Source: Tachypleus tridentatus
Taxonomy: Eukaryota; Arthropoda; Merostomata; Xiphosura; Limulidae
Direction: 5' to 3'
Assembly (NCBI RefSeq): GCF_004210375.1
Contig: NC_134833.1
Location: forward strand, 144,576,127 to 144,640,126
Length of the DNA stretch: 64,000 bases
A program made the position numbers and the translations under genes. The notes beneath the pieces are model-generated. The model searched no databases. It was not told where the DNA came from and saw only the letters and a program-made list of their open reading frames with translations. Of the stretch, positions 24,218 through 36,853 are shown piece by piece (position 1 is the stretch's first letter; the number at the start of each line of letters is the position of its first letter).

Positions 24218-24903
24218 AATAGAGGGAGATAGTATTTATCCAAGTGAGTTGATGCATGAAAAATTAGTATGCGATGACACGAAATACTTTGGAATACAAA
24301 AGGTTAATATGTGACCTTATGTCTTGATCTTGTAGTTTATTACTGTAGATGTTATATTTACCCATTTATTACAAATGCTATTTCAGTAATTAGTTTTTTT
24401 GACCAATAATATGAATAGATCCAGAGGTAAAATTATATCGTGAAGTTATAGTGATACTCCGACGTTGTAGTCATTAACAATATGGTTCTCGAAACTCTTT
24501 TGTGTAACAATAAAGTAGTTAATTTGTAACTTGAGCCCGTGTTGGCTCAGAGGTATTTGTGAGGACTTATATCACTAGAAATAGTGTTAAAGTTTTGTGT
24601 GTTTTTGTTATTAATAAATTGCTTATCTCGTGTAATTAATTCAATATTTCGTCAGTTACACTAGATAGCGCTAAATATATTTGATATTTATAAAACATGA
24701 TAGTTTTTTAAGGTTATTGTAAACAGTGACGAAATTGGTCCTAAAGTAACAGGAGATAGTTAACATAGAAATAAATATTGGAAAGAAAAAAGACAAAATG
24801 AGATGGATATACGTTTTGTGACCCGTTTACTACGTACATTATAAACAGCTATCTGTCGCTGAAGTGACAACAGACGCAGTGAAATAGTGTAAGACTGTCG
24901 GTT

Positions 24904-25019
24904 TGAATGTGTTTTCTTATGGAAAAACCACTTCGGGCTGTCTGCTAAGTCCGCTGAGGGCAATCGAACCGCTCGCTGATCTTAGCGTTGTAAATTCATA
25001 GATTTACCGGTAGGAGGAC
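24904..25019 (-). mobile_element. SINE-2 copy
   Basis: Core 'gtgttttcttatggaaaaac', 'cgggctgtctgctaagtccg', 'aatcgaacc' and 'agcgttgtaaatt', a tRNA-derived head on the minus strand. The open frame at 24760-24963 overlaps this repeat and is not a gene. Confidence 0.75.
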
Positions 25020-25328
25020 TGTAGTTTAATATAGAAAAACTAACCAAACGAAAAAATTGTGAACTGTGCTAAGAATTTAATTAGAGAAATGAGATAATGA
25101 TGGATATTATGAAACTACTCACTGAGTTTCTAGAGTTTAATCCCGGAATTTGTACCACATGGACACAACGACATTTATTAATTTCTTTAAAAGAAGTGCT
25201 TTAAAATAAATCTAAATGATAAATCACCATTTATGATTGCTACATCAAGAAAGATCTCTTCGGAATTGTATTTTTCACACTGTGATACGATACTAGTTTA
25301 GAGACTTTAGCTGTATTACAACAGTTAA

Positions 25329-25447
25329 GTGTGTGCGTTTACTTGTGGCAAAGCCATATCTGGCTATCTACTGAGCCCACCGAGGTAATTGAACCCTTAA
25401 TTTTAGCTGTGTAATTCTGTAGCATTACTGCTGTACTAGCAGCGAGC
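25329..25447 (-). mobile_element. SINE-2 copy
   Basis: Core 'tggctatctactgagcccac', 'aattgaaccc', 'tactgctgtactagcag'. Same family as 24904-25019. Confidence 0.75.
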
Positions 25448-25771
25448 AGAACAATTCTCCTCATAGGTGCAACTAATTGTTCTTTGACTCATCCATAAAA
25501 CCTCTTGTTTTTTATCAAAGATTTGTAGGTATTAAATATAAATTACGAAACGATATATATATGTCTTTGTCACGAACCAGGTGGTGCTTTTATACATTGT
25601 AATAATTAGAATGATTTTAAAAATGGAACAGTTTGAAAAGTTTTATTGAAATATTTTTAATTAATGCTTGTTCTTCTTCATATTTCGGGAAATGGAAAGA
25701 TAATAGTTAACTAAAGGTGTGTATAAATCAACGAGTATACACCAGGTAACTTTTTTGAAATATTGTTCTTT
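25448..25771. other. AT-rich spacer, nothing recognised
   Basis: No gene, repeat block or RNA feature could be supported. Confidence 0.4.
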
Positions 25772-26042
25772 ATTTGTTTTTGAATTTCGCGCAAAGCTAC
25801 ACAAGGGATATTTACGCTAGCTGTCCCTACTTTACCAGTGTAAGACTAGAGGGAAGGCAGCTAGTCATCACCACCCACCTCCAACTTTTGGTCTACTGTT
25901 TTACCAATGCAAAGTGGGATCGATCGTCACTGTATAACGCCCCCGCGGTTGGAAGGTCGAAAATGTTTAGTGCAACGAGGATTTGAACCCGTGACCATCG
26001 GATTACTAGTCAAGTGCCTTAACCACCTGGCCATGTCGGGCC
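25772..26042 (-). mobile_element. SINE-1, full-length copy
   Basis: Tail 'tgaatttcgcgcaaagctac', body intact, head on the minus strand 'aggcccgacatggccaggtg' with B box 'ggttcaaatcc'. Two overlapping short open frames here are repeat sequence, not genes. Confidence 0.9.
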
Positions 26043-26449
26043 TAGTTTATAAGGAAGCAGTAGTAAAAACAAATGCTCTTTTCCTGTTGTTATTATAATC
26101 GTAAAAATGTTCTGGTTTGAAGAGAACTGCGTTAAAATTATTTCGTCTGATTTGAGTAGCTTTAACTTTTTTTTTAACTGACTGCTTCTTTGTATAAATT
26201 ATTTACATTGGTTGACATTTATGGAAACATAAAAGTAACGTACTTTTCATGGACGCCAGTATTAAGAGGTCAAATTTGACTTGATTTTGATGATTCTTGA
26301 AGCAAAGTAAAAACATTTCTTCTTACAGTCATCAAGTCTGGTGTCTCTTGGAATGTAATCATCCTAGTCCAAGCGATAGGTTTTACCAAGTCCATTTTCG
26401 TTTCAGTCTTAACTTTCAATTATTCGATTGTAACTGTTCCAAATTAAGT
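26043..26449. other. Spacer between two opposed SINE-1 copies
   Basis: No gene or repeat recognised. Confidence 0.4.
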
Positions 26450-26716
26450 GGCCCGGCATGCCCAGGTGGTTAAGGCATTCAACTCATAATATGAAGGTTG
26501 CAGGTTTGAATCCTGGTCCCACCCAACATGCTCGCCCTTTCAGCCGTGGGGGCGTTATAATGTTCGTTTTATCCCACTATTAATTGGTAAAAGAGTTGGC
26601 GGTTGGTGTTGATGACTAGTTGCCTTCCCTCTAGTTTTACATTGCTAAATTAGGGACGGCTAGTGCAGATAGCCCTCGTGTACCTTTGCGCGAAATTAAA
26701 AACAAGCAAACAAACC
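26450..26716 (+). mobile_element. SINE-1, near full-length copy
   Basis: Head 'ggcccggcatgcccaggtgg' with B box 'ggtttgaatcc', a small internal loss in the 'gtagcccaag' part, and tail 'gcgaaattaaaaacaagcaa'. Confidence 0.9.
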
Positions 26717-28245
26717 AAATATAGTAATTCACATATTTCATTGTACTGGGTTCCAATTTTTTACATAAATATAATTTTTGCAACCAATGGTAGTAGCACT
26801 GAATAACTAATTAACGTACCATTGATTGTAATAAAATCAACGTTTGTTTAGAATTAAGCACAAAGCTCAAAACCTGACCATCTATGAGTCGTAGGCATTC
26901 CGCTGAGGCTCTGCGAGAATCGAGGCAAAATTAGGCCTATCACATCTTATTTATTTAAGAGGTTCTGTTTATTAAGCACTTAAAGTACTATACCAAACTT
27001 TCAAAACTTGGAAAATAATCGATTTTACCTGTATTTCTTTTTCATAAGGCTTAAAAATTATTATTTACTGATCCGACTCACCAAACCAGCTGATTGTGTA
27101 AAAGATTTTTACTTGGGCAAAATGTTATTAGCCACCTATACGTACGAAATAGAATTAAATACAGTCCAAGCAGTTTTTTCTTCTTTGTAGTCAAAATATT
27201 TTATTATTTTTATTGATTGATTAATAAACTTTCAACTCATTTTACTACTTCTATAAGAAAAATTGTTGTTGTCTGCTATTTGGTTTATTTGTTTATACGT
27301 GTATATTTTCTAACACGGTGATATATGTATGTATCCTAACATGTACATCGCTATTGAAGAACTGGAAGTGCGACTTTCATCAACTCGGATAGATATATTA
27401 ATAATGTGACAATTTAAACTTTTATTGTTATTTAATCGACTTTCGCGACAAGTGCGGTTCCTTCAGCACGTTCTTCGTTTTAAAATTAACCCTAAACTAA
27501 CCTGTCTAACTGTAACTTCAATGTCACTTTGTTGCACGTCTCTAGGAAAGATGTTAGGTTAACTTCAATTGTCACTACTTTTGTTCTAGAAAACAAAGTA
27601 CATATTCACATAAAATTTTAGATCCGGTGTTTTTTTCTGGAACTTATTCCACGGTTTATGCCCTGAAACAAGCACGTACTCTTATTTGAAGAATAATTCG
27701 AATACCAGTATATACTTCACCTGTCTCTTTATATAAGTGCTTTTATATTAACTTATTAAACATAATTAAGCAGCGTAACTTTCTCTCCTACGTCTTATAA
27801 GACTGACTCTTGACAGTGATGGAAGCACGTATCAAAACAGGAATATTAGTGTTTTAATGAATACAGGACATTAACAAAGTTCATCTCACGAAAACAACAA
27901 ATGATATATGTTACTTAAAACAGTAATAAACCTTGCCTTCAAAAGTTACTAATGAAAAATACAGTAATATTTCTTGCAGAACGATGCTTCTCACAAATTT
28001 TTCTATTTCATATTAAAATGTGTTTTTTTTCCTGTTTGAAAAAGAAAATAACAGTGATCGCTGATATTACGCATGAATTGGTGAAACAACCTCTCATATA
28101 TATACACCTAACGAACAAAGCTGAAAACAATGACTGACGTAATGTAACAGATGGTTTCTGATTGGTTTTATTTTTGGACTGTCGTATTCAGTAACTGGAG
28201 GTCACGTGAAAAGTAAATTGCTTTACAAACAACCAGTTCAACGGG
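26717..28245. other. Gene-less region (one decayed SINE-3)
   Basis: A SINE-3 relic is visible at about 26845-26920 (minus; 'gaattaagcacaaagctcaa'). The open frames at 27008-27190 and 27952-28137 have no recognisable domain. I see nothing else. Confidence 0.45.
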
Positions 28246-28462
28246 GCCCCGGCATGGCCAGGTGGATAAGGCACTTAACTCGCAATTCGAGGGTCGCGAG
28301 CTCGAATCCCCGTCACACTAAATATGCTCTCCTTTTAAGCTGTGGGGGGCGCTGTAATGTGACAGTCAATCCCACTATTGGTTAGTAAAAGAGTTGGCGG
28401 TGAGTGGTGATGACTAGCTGCTTTCCCTCTAGTCTTACAGTGCAGAATTAGGGACGGCTAAT
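28246..28462 (+). mobile_element. SINE-1, copy lacking its 3' tail
   Basis: It starts 'gccccggcatggccaggtgg' with B box 'gctcgaatccc' and runs to 'agggacggctaat', then stops before the usual 'cagatagccc' tail. Loss of the 3' end suggests a later deletion, not truncation at insertion. Confidence 0.88.
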
Positions 28463-28652
28463 CCATCCTGGTAACTTGATGTTCTTATATAAGCAACTTG
28501 TAATTCTATTTTGTATTATATATTTAATATCATGTCTTTTAAATAGTGAAACACAGAACGTACTGAATTTCATTTTAAGAGTAATTTGAATCAAAAGTAT
28601 TTTTTGTTTGCTCATTTTGAATTTGGCCATCCGTATACAGTATAATGTATAG

Positions 28653-30650
28653 CAGTAGTGCACAAAGTCGAACTCGCGGGCCAAATCCGATCCGTGACGA
28701 GTCGCCGAGTGGCCCGCAATGTCCAACGGGAAAGTCAAACATAGAGAGTTCGCGCCTGCGCGAATATTAAGCACTATAGAAGAATATTCATTAGATTAGA
28801 TACTGGATGGTTCCATATTTGTGGCGAGCAATAAAGAAAATTTAATAAGCAAATCTCGTTAATGCATAGGCATTTAATCATTGGCGCAATGACGTAATAT
28901 TTCTGTAATTACAAAATCTCACGCGTTGCAATTGTTCTTCGAGATTTACTTACGAGCCCTATTTTGATATTATTTCGTAACAACAATGGCAGCCAATCGT
29001 AAAAGAAAAGTTCATGACGAAAACCGGCAGTTTCATGATGATTGGACTGCGCAATACTGTTTTGTTCAACAACAGAAGAACGTGATTTGTCTGCTGTGTC
29101 ATTCGACAGTAGCAGTGGCGAAGGTCATATAAAGCGTCATTATAAGTCGAAGCATAAAGATTTCCACAACGTTGTCGGTGATGAACGAAAGCTCGAATTG
29201 AATCTCTGCGGCAGTCGCTGAATCACCAGCAGAAAGTTTTCTCGAAGTAGTCAGCAGATATAGGTGCAGCATGTGAGGTCAGTTACGATATTTCGTTGAT
29301 GATAGCGAAATCTGGCTGATCGTTCATTGATGGTGATTTTGTCTGTCAAGCAATGTATGATTACTGCATCGGAAATGTTGTGTCCGGAAGCAGTTCGCAA
29401 GCTACAGACGATGGCTTTGAATCGTATGACAATTCAACGAAGAATTTCACACCTCTCAGCAGACGTGACAAGGAAGCTTACAAATAAAGCAGCCAACTTT
29501 GTCTACTTCTTTTTGGCAGCAGACGAGTCGACTGACATCAGTTCAACAGCACAGCTACTAGGTTTTGTTCGTGGTGTGTCATCATCGTTTGATATCACAG
29601 AGGAACTAATCGGTATGGGTTCCATGAAGAGTCAGACAACTGGGTCTGCTTTATTCGACGAGACAATACGACTGTGTAGTAGTGTTTCATTGGATTTCAT
29701 GAAACTGGTAAGTGTGACAACTGAAGGAGCACCAGCCATGACCGGAAAAAGTAGCGGGATGGTAACACTGTTGTTGAAGTATCAAGGAAAGCAGAACAGA
29801 TAGTTGGACTGTATTATTCACCAACAGAACCTGTGCAGTAAAGAACTTGGTTTTCAGACACTGATGGCATTAGTGACAAAAAACATTAATTTCATTATAT
29901 CACGAGGGCTCAATCACCATCAGTTTCAAAATTGATTCAGACTATGGTGACCTTGTGTATCACTGTGAAGTACCATGGCTGAGTCGAGGGAAGATGCTCA
30001 GACGATTCTGGGAGTTGAGTGATGAGGTTATAGAATTCCTCAGAAGCAAGAACAAAGACATAGAAGTGATTTTCATGACTGATCCAGCATGGCAAGCTGA
30101 TTTGACCTTTCTGGTCGACATGACACAACACTTGAATGATCTGAATTTGAAGTTGCAAGGCAACAATCAGCTTGTCTGTCAACTTGCAAATCACGTCTCA
30201 GCTTTCAGGACAAAGTTACAGTTGTTCTGGCAGTAAGCAGCATCAGGCAACTCCGTGCACTTTCCCACTTTTCAGTCACAGCTACAGAAGAATCAGGACA
30301 TTGACACACAAGTTTATGTTGGGAAGCTAAATATCTTGATTTAATCCTTAAACTACGGTTTCATGACTTTGATCAATGCAGATTGTTGTTGAAAATTTTT
30401 GCTGATCCCTTCAGGGTATCAGTGGATGACTTGTTAGCAGAATATCACCTCGAACTTACTGATCTCCAGGCATCTGATGAACTGCGTGCTATATACCGAG
30501 AAAACAGTTTGCTTGACTTCTACAAAACGTTGCCAATGCATTTGCTAATCTGAAAGAGAACGCACTTGTCCACACCAGCATGTTTGGCAGCACGTACTAC
30601 TGCTTTGCTAAAAGAAAACACACCCACACACCATTAACTCAAACAACCTA
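28653..30650 (+). mobile_element. Decayed hAT element, GTF2IRD2-like/Charlie type
   Basis: The left end starts 'cagtagtgcacaaagtcgaa', the form of a hAT terminal repeat. It is preceded by a possible 8-base target 'atgtatag' and followed by a GC-richer region ('cgggccaaatccgatccgtg'). The interior carries the BED finger and hAT transposase relics. I could not find the right terminal repeat, so the right edge is set from the last coding similarity. Confidence 0.75.
28986..30620 (+). pseudogene. hAT transposase relic (BED finger, GTF2IRD2-like)
   Basis: ATG at 28986 opens 'MAANRKRKVHDENRQFHDDW', then BED-finger residues 'VICLLCHSTVAVAK' and, after a frameshift, 'IKRHYKSKHKDF'. The largest open piece (29327-29803) has 'AADESTDISSTAQL' and 'VSVTTEGAPAMTGKSSGMV', where Glu replaces the Asp usual in 'TTDGAPAM'. 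Next come 'DCIIHQQNLCSK', 'GLNHHQF', and the open piece 29955-30236 with 'PWLSRGKMLRRFWEL' and 'AFRTKLQLFWQ'. The C-terminal dimerisation part appears at 30360-30540 ('QCRLLLKIFADPF', 'LRAIYRENSLLDFYKTLP'). Several stops and frameshifts show it is dead. Family knowledge: domesticated relatives include GTF2IRD2 and ZBED-type proteins; nothing here suggests domestication. Confidence 0.82.
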
Positions 30651-33600
30651 AGTCGACTTTACAGAAAAAGTGCCTGCTTTTCACAATCTGATGAACATAG
30701 TTTACAAGTTAAAATAGGGGACCAGCACTATAGTAATTTAGTATCAAAACAGGAGTGGAACTGTATGAGAGGGTTATCTCTTTATTTCAAGTTATGATGT
30801 AAAAACGTAAGTTAAATAAAAAAACCGCAAAATAAGTGGACTTCGTTTTTTATATTTGTATTGTGGTCGTCCCAGATGTAATCAAAGTGACCAAGTGTTC
30901 TCACTCGTTTTTTTTAAACACTCATTTTTACATAACATCTTTCAGTGTTGTCACCTTTATGCAACGTTTTTTTGTTTTTGTTTTAAAATTCCATCTTCAT
31001 ATGGCAGATCGTTTTATCCTAACTTGTCTCATTTGTAAAATAAGTAAAATATTTTCATAAACTATCACTGCTTTTTAAATTTTTATTAAAATTCTCAATA
31101 ACACAAAACTTGAATTAAAAGATATTATAATATTTGAATATTCAAATACACACATAACTATAAACACATACATTCATCAGTTTTGGCTGTTATTTCCTAT
31201 TGACATACATCATGTGTTACGTACTTTACAAATGTTTAGATAAACTTGAGATGTTGAGCCAACACTATCAGATGACATTGTAACATCGATACCTACTATC
31301 TTACCACAACATAACTTTAGCTTGTACATAATTCACCTCTAAGCGTTATAGATATTTTCTATGTTAATTTAGACTAAGTTTATGCCTCTAGTGAACGAGG
31401 AGTGTGTTAACCATTACAGAGTAAGAAATATGTTTTTGTGACTGCTTTAAATGCTACACGGGTCAAATCGACTGCATTTCCTAGCTTAAATTAATATTTA
31501 CCTCTGAGATGCTCTTTTCTATCTCACACATTTTTCTTTCACAACAAGAAGAAATAAAATAATAATAATAATTTTACCATTTATTCTGAAACAGAAATGA
31601 AGTTTTTTTTCTTTATATGATGTAAATAGTGTTTAGATGTGATAAGAAACAAAAATAGTAGCATTAGGAAAAGGCTTAGCAGCAACCCAGTTTCGTCTAA
31701 AAGTCTGTTTCGTAATTAGTAACATCTCATCCACACTTTTCACGGATTGACTTTGAACCACTACCACACCATTAGATACCTTGTACGTAGGAATGTATAT
31801 TGTTTTGTTTTGCTGTTTATTAATCCAGTTATGCAAAATGAATTATATATATTAAACCGTTTGTTTATTTAGTAAAAAAATAAACTTAGTTTTATTCAAT
31901 AAGTAATTATCTTTTTCTTTCGTTTAGATTAAAAGTTGAACTCATTGTTTAAGCAATCTGACTTTGGTATTGGAACAGAACAAGATGACAAAAGATAAAA
32001 ACAGTTATATTCTTAACAACCCTATGTCAAGAGTTTTCCAGTAATGCCTTCTGTGATGCCATTCACCAGTACAATACATGTCTATAGTGCTTAACAAGTC
32101 AAAATACTTTGGGAGAATGCCCGAAAGTCATGTTTGACCCTAGTCTCAAATGCAAGTGTAACGTGGTGCATATATGAAGAATAAAGTTTGTGGATACAGC
32201 TATACAATTAGGTCAGCGTTGAAATTAAAGTGATCAGAGAAGATCCTCTTCGAAAAATGTTGGCATCCAATCAAAATAATAAAAGAAAACTGAAATGCAT
32301 AAAAACACACACACTAAGAATATGATTCTTACTTTTTCTCATTGTAACCACTTTCAATGTCTTAGATTGTTTGATTGACATACTTGGATGTGATTGATTA
32401 GTCCTTAACAAATGAAAAGGATAATACCAGAATAACGCGTTTTTTTTTTTCAGATTCATTGCGTTTTTGAAGCAAGAGATACGTTTATAAACATACACGA
32501 AATTTTGTGTGGGTACTTTGTCCAACAGATTATTTTGCATTAAGACTTGTCATCAAATAATATGAAATCGACTCGTGTCTTTAAAGCTTGTAATTTTTCC
32601 AGCAAAGACGTTCGTTGTTCGCAGTACCCTCTATTGAAATGACTAATTTCTCTTTTCATTATATATACATAATTATTTATCATAATTTCAATATGGAAAA
32701 AATAAAACATTATGTCATTCTTTTGAAGATTAAGAAAAATAATCGTAATTTTCAATGTCTAGTTATAATTTTTCAACAAAATTTTGAGCATCAGTTACTA
32801 CACTGATGTGCAGCTGATAAATATACAAATTTGTTTAAAATACTTGTATGTTTGAAGAGAGGGTATAAAACAACGAACTACCTTCACAATATGTTTATTG
32901 AAAGAAGATTACGTTCACTACATAAATCGTGGAGTTAACCCTAAAGTTTGTTTGGCTAATATTAATATTAAATTACCATTTCTTCCACATTTTAATTTAA
33001 ATTGTACACACGTTAACAGTTTTGTGTAATTATTACGTTTTCTTAAGAAAAAAAACACTTGAATTTTTATCTTAATAGTTATATATACCATGATTGATTG
33101 GCTTTTGAAACTGCATTATTCACCTTTAGTAAATTATCCTAAATTGATAATGAAAAAGTATTTCATTTCTTATTTGAACAATTTACTGAGTGTTCCAACT
33201 TCTAATAATAGAAAATGTCCATGTTTCTCTGAGATAAGGATTTGCATTAACAAAATTTCAAATATAAACATACAAATATACTATTAAAAAGATTTAAAAA
33301 ATTGAGAAATACTTTTTTGCACTAGCCATAATAGAATCACAACGCATGTAAGATAAATTAAGGCTGTTAAGCCTAGTTAACTTTCTAGGCTTAACATTTC
33401 TCCCAGTTATTCTTCGATGTCTTATATATATATAAATATCTTCTTAATAGAAAGTTGTACAAGTAATGATTTTCATATTCATATTACCGGATGCTGGATT
33501 TTAATCACATAGATTCTTTTTAATTACTGGTATGATGCTCGCCTCGGAGGATTTCAGCTGCAGGTCATTACACACAGAGTTCTTCAAAATATATTAATGG

Positions 33601-34179
33601 CTGACAGTATTTCCACGCAACTGCTTTAAATCAAGCAGTGTGAAAGGAGGCTTTGGGCTCAATCTTGGATATGAAGAAGAGAACATCAACTTTGAGGTGA
33701 TAACTGTTGATGTCAGAAAGATATTTCAGTCCGAAACTACCTGAAAAAATTAGTATAGTTTAAAATTTATTTGTTTTCAGAAATGTGATTTTTCTTCAGA
33801 GATACGATTATGAATTAGAAGCTAACATATGTATTTACCTTACGATCTCATCACACTTTAGCTCAGACTTTAGTTTTAACCTTTATTTCTAACGCAAACT
33901 TAGGCCTTAGCTTTTAAAGTGAGTTGAGAAGATATGTTTTGTTTGTCCTACTTTTTTATGACGAGTCCTTTGTTTTCAACATACTTTCAGTAGATTTTTA
34001 TTTAACGTAAAGGCTGATATGAGTTTCAAGTAAAAAGTTACTTATATTAATCAGTACTGTTTTTTATAATAGTATGTCATTTTGGTTTGCATTGCTCCAT
34101 TTTGTGTCAGTGGATGGTTTGTTGCTATAGGGTGACGTCATAGTACCAAGCTGTGTGGTTAGAGGGCGTATTCTTAATG
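30651..34179. other. 3.5-kb gene-less region without block homology
   Basis: This is the longest stretch in which I recognise neither a transposon nor a duplicated block. Short open frames (30836-31060, 31633-31836, 32271-32806, 33090-33287) have no domain I know. About 33600-33715 is less AT-rich and gives a short codon-like reading on the minus strand; see findings. No RNA gene or regulatory site could be supported. Confidence 0.45.
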
Positions 34180-34303
34180 TGTGTATGTGTGTTTTCTTAT
34201 AGCGAAGCCACATCAGGCTATCTACTAAGCCTACCAAGGGGAATCGAACCCCTGATTTTACCGTTGTAAATCTGTCGACTTACCGCTGTACTAGCGTAGG
34301 GCG
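34180..34303 (-). mobile_element. SINE-2, well-preserved copy
   Basis: GT-rich tail, 'gttttcttatagcgaagcca', 'ggggaatcgaacccctgatt' (B box on the minus strand 'ggttcgattcc'), and 'taccgctgtactagcg'. The nearby open frame at 34218-34427 is mostly this repeat. Confidence 0.85.
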
Positions 34304-35545
34304 TATTATTAGTAGGAGCACCACAGTATAGGAAACGAAGCCATCTATGATTGCGTGGACTGTTATGTGGATCACAAGCGAACCACCAGAGTGTTGTAGG
34401 GCAACAAATATCAATATGGCTGAACACGTTATTATGTCGTCAACTTTAGAGTTTTCACTTCAATAAAAACCAAAGCCTCAGTATTAATATTTCGCTTAAT
34501 TTTCGCAACGTACGTTTTACATATGTAGCAGTTTATCTTATACATTTAGTCCTGGAAAACAATATTTCGTATCTTTGTAAGAGTAATACATTCATAATAT
34601 CTCTATATAAAAGCAAATTATTCAAACTTTACTTATATAATGAATGTTTCTCTAACTATTGTTTTTTTGTTTGGAATTAAACAAAAAGCTACACAATGAG
34701 CTGTGTTCTGCCCACCACGTGTATCAAAACCGAAGGCGTTTCTTTAACTTTAAGGTAGCGCAGTTCGACCTTATTCTTATATCTACATACGTAGTAACAT
34801 AATTGTGTCTTCATTCTTAGGTCTACCTTTACCATCTGTTGTAAAGCCATCTTTCTACAGCTGCATGTAGTGAACGACTAGACTTATGTAGGATAAAATA
34901 TTATCACTTAGGTACTTAAGTAAATTCTACTGTTAAAGATACTAAGCGAAATAAAAACATTTACAATTTTTGTCGGTATGATTTCCCCTTAGAACATTCA
35001 TTTTTAAGTTCAAAACACTAGAGTGTTGAGGTAATTGGTAAGTATAGTTTTCTGGCAAAAGGAACTCACGATACCCAGTGAAAACTGATTAATTTGTTAT
35101 TTTACAGTGGAACTTAACTGATATAAAACTCTAACCGAAAGTACACCATGCTGATAGTATTTGCTTACATAAAATTAAGGTGATTCGACTTCGCACATGG
35201 ACAGTAAATGTGGAGTCTGATTGGGGTCACTCCAGGAAATAGTGACGTTTTAAGTAAAAAATTTCTACATAACAATACATGCAAATCATAGTTAGTTACA
35301 ATTTTATACTATCAATAGCACAAAATTATTAATAACAAAGTCCAGAAGTAGCTTGATACTGAAATAGAGCCACATTTCAACAGTAGAAACTATTGGGTTT
35401 AATTCGGAAAAATAGATTACATTTTATTTTGGATAAACCAAAACATAAAACAACTCATTTTTCCAGTATGATAGACAGTTCTAGCTTTGTTAAGCATATT
35501 GTTAGCTTGTAATAAATAACAAAACCATTGTTCTTTAAAAGATTA
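34304..35545. other. Gene-less spacer with one SINE-3
   Basis: A SINE-3 lies at about 34664-34760 (minus; 'aaagctacacaatgagctgt'). Otherwise nothing recognised. Confidence 0.45.
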
Positions 35546-35810
35546 GGCCCGACGTAGCCAGGTGGTTAGGGTGCTTGACCCTAAAGGTCGCGAGTTCGAA
35601 TCCATTTTATACCAAACATGTTTCACTTTCAGCCGTGAGTGCTTTATTATGTGATGGTCAATCCCACTCTTTGTTGGTAAGCGAGTAGCTCATGAGTAGG
35701 CGATGGGTGGAGATGACTAACTCCGTTCCTTTTAGTCTTACATTGCTAAATTAGGGGTGACCAGCGCAGATAGCCCTCGTGTAACTTTGCGAGAAATTCC
35801 AAACAAAAAC
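35546..35810 (+). mobile_element. SINE-1 with perfect 14-bp target duplication
   Basis: It starts 'ggcccgacgtagccaggtgg' with B box 'gagttcgaatcc' and ends 'gaaattccaaacaaaaac'. 'tctttaaaagatta' occurs directly before (35532-35545) and directly after (35811-35824), a clean 14-base duplication. Confidence 0.95.
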
Positions 35811-36649
35811 TCTTTAAAAGATTAACTCCAATTTTATTTTACTGGACATTTTTACTGTGCTCATCGCGGTATCAAAATGAAATTTTTCGCTTCCAGTGTT
35901 GCAGACATGGTTAGTTTTAATGTTGTTGAGCAAAGGTTTATCTTATAAATAGGTTAGTTGCGATATTTACGCATTTTAGTTTAATTTATATTTTTGATTT
36001 TTATTAATGTGATAGAATAGTGTTGGTTCAGTCTATTGGCGTTATATGACTCATATTTTTTGTTTCTTAGTTACAAAGGTTAAGGAGAAACAATTTCACT
36101 GTAGACTATCTTTCGTAAATGAAAAAAACAAAAACAAAAACATAGTAAATGAAACGAACTGTTAAAAGTCTGATATCATAGAAACTTGTTTCGACATATT
36201 TGTGTGTCCTTTTCAGTCTCATGTTATCTTCTGTCAGTAATAAAACTAAAAAAACAACAACAACCAAGCATAATGGTCAATAAACTAGTTTATCTAATAT
36301 CAGACTTATGATAGTTTGTTCAGTTTACTGTGGTTCTTTTTTTAATATTTGCTACAACGATAACATGTTTTTATTTGTGATGTACATTTATCAATCCGCA
36401 GTTATGTTATCCCATTTTATAACATACACTGGGGTAAGGGTTGTCAGTAGCAGAAGACATAAACATTTCTGCTTGAATGAGAAGACTGTTTATTAGCTAA
36501 GTTTATAGAGCCTGTTCTTGGGTTGTTTCTAATTATGGACAAAGCTTTTACAGCTCTGCATATGTATTGGAAAGTTATTTATGGATACAATTTCTTGTTT
36601 TTCATTGTCCGTTATTTAATTTCAAAAAATATTAGATAGTATTGATAAA

Positions 36650-36853
36650 CCAAATATCTTTGCTCTTTCAGCCGTGAGGGCGTCATTATGTGATGATCAT
36701 TCCTACTATTCATTGGTAAAAGAGTAGCCCAAGAGTTGGCGGTGGGTGGTGATGACTAATTACCTTCCATTTAGCCTTACACTGCTAAATTAAGGACGGC
36801 TAGAGCAGATAGCCCTTGTGTTTCTTTGTGTAAAATTCAGAAACAAAGAAACA
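36650..36853 (+). mobile_element. SINE-1, 5'-truncated copy
   Basis: The tRNA-like head is missing. It runs from 'ctttcagccgtgagggcgtc' to 'aaattcagaaacaaagaaac'. Flanks 'agtattgataaa' and 'agtattgaaaag' look like a decayed target duplication. Confidence 0.88.

Larger units (their letters stand above)
22986..24720 (+). repeat. Block J, second copy
   Basis: It matches 12716-14438 and 47181-48448. The junction with H at 'ccacctatatga' is in the usual orientation. It contains SINE-3 elements at about 23408-23520 (plus), 23925-24010 (plus, decayed) and 24110-24217 (minus). Bases 24159-24345 are nearly identical to 13621-13807. Confidence 0.75.

Noticed and set aside
25774..26098. Two overlapping open frames on the plus strand
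   Set aside because: Both lie in a SINE-1 copy read antisense.
30836..31060. 74-codon open frame rich in Phe and Cys, as a possible small membrane protein
   Set aside because: T-rich composition alone produces such readings; no start context, domain or conservation could be shown.
34218..34427. 69-codon open frame with Cys/Trp-rich N-terminus
   Set aside because: Largely overlaps a SINE-2 on the same strand; repeat sequence, not a gene.
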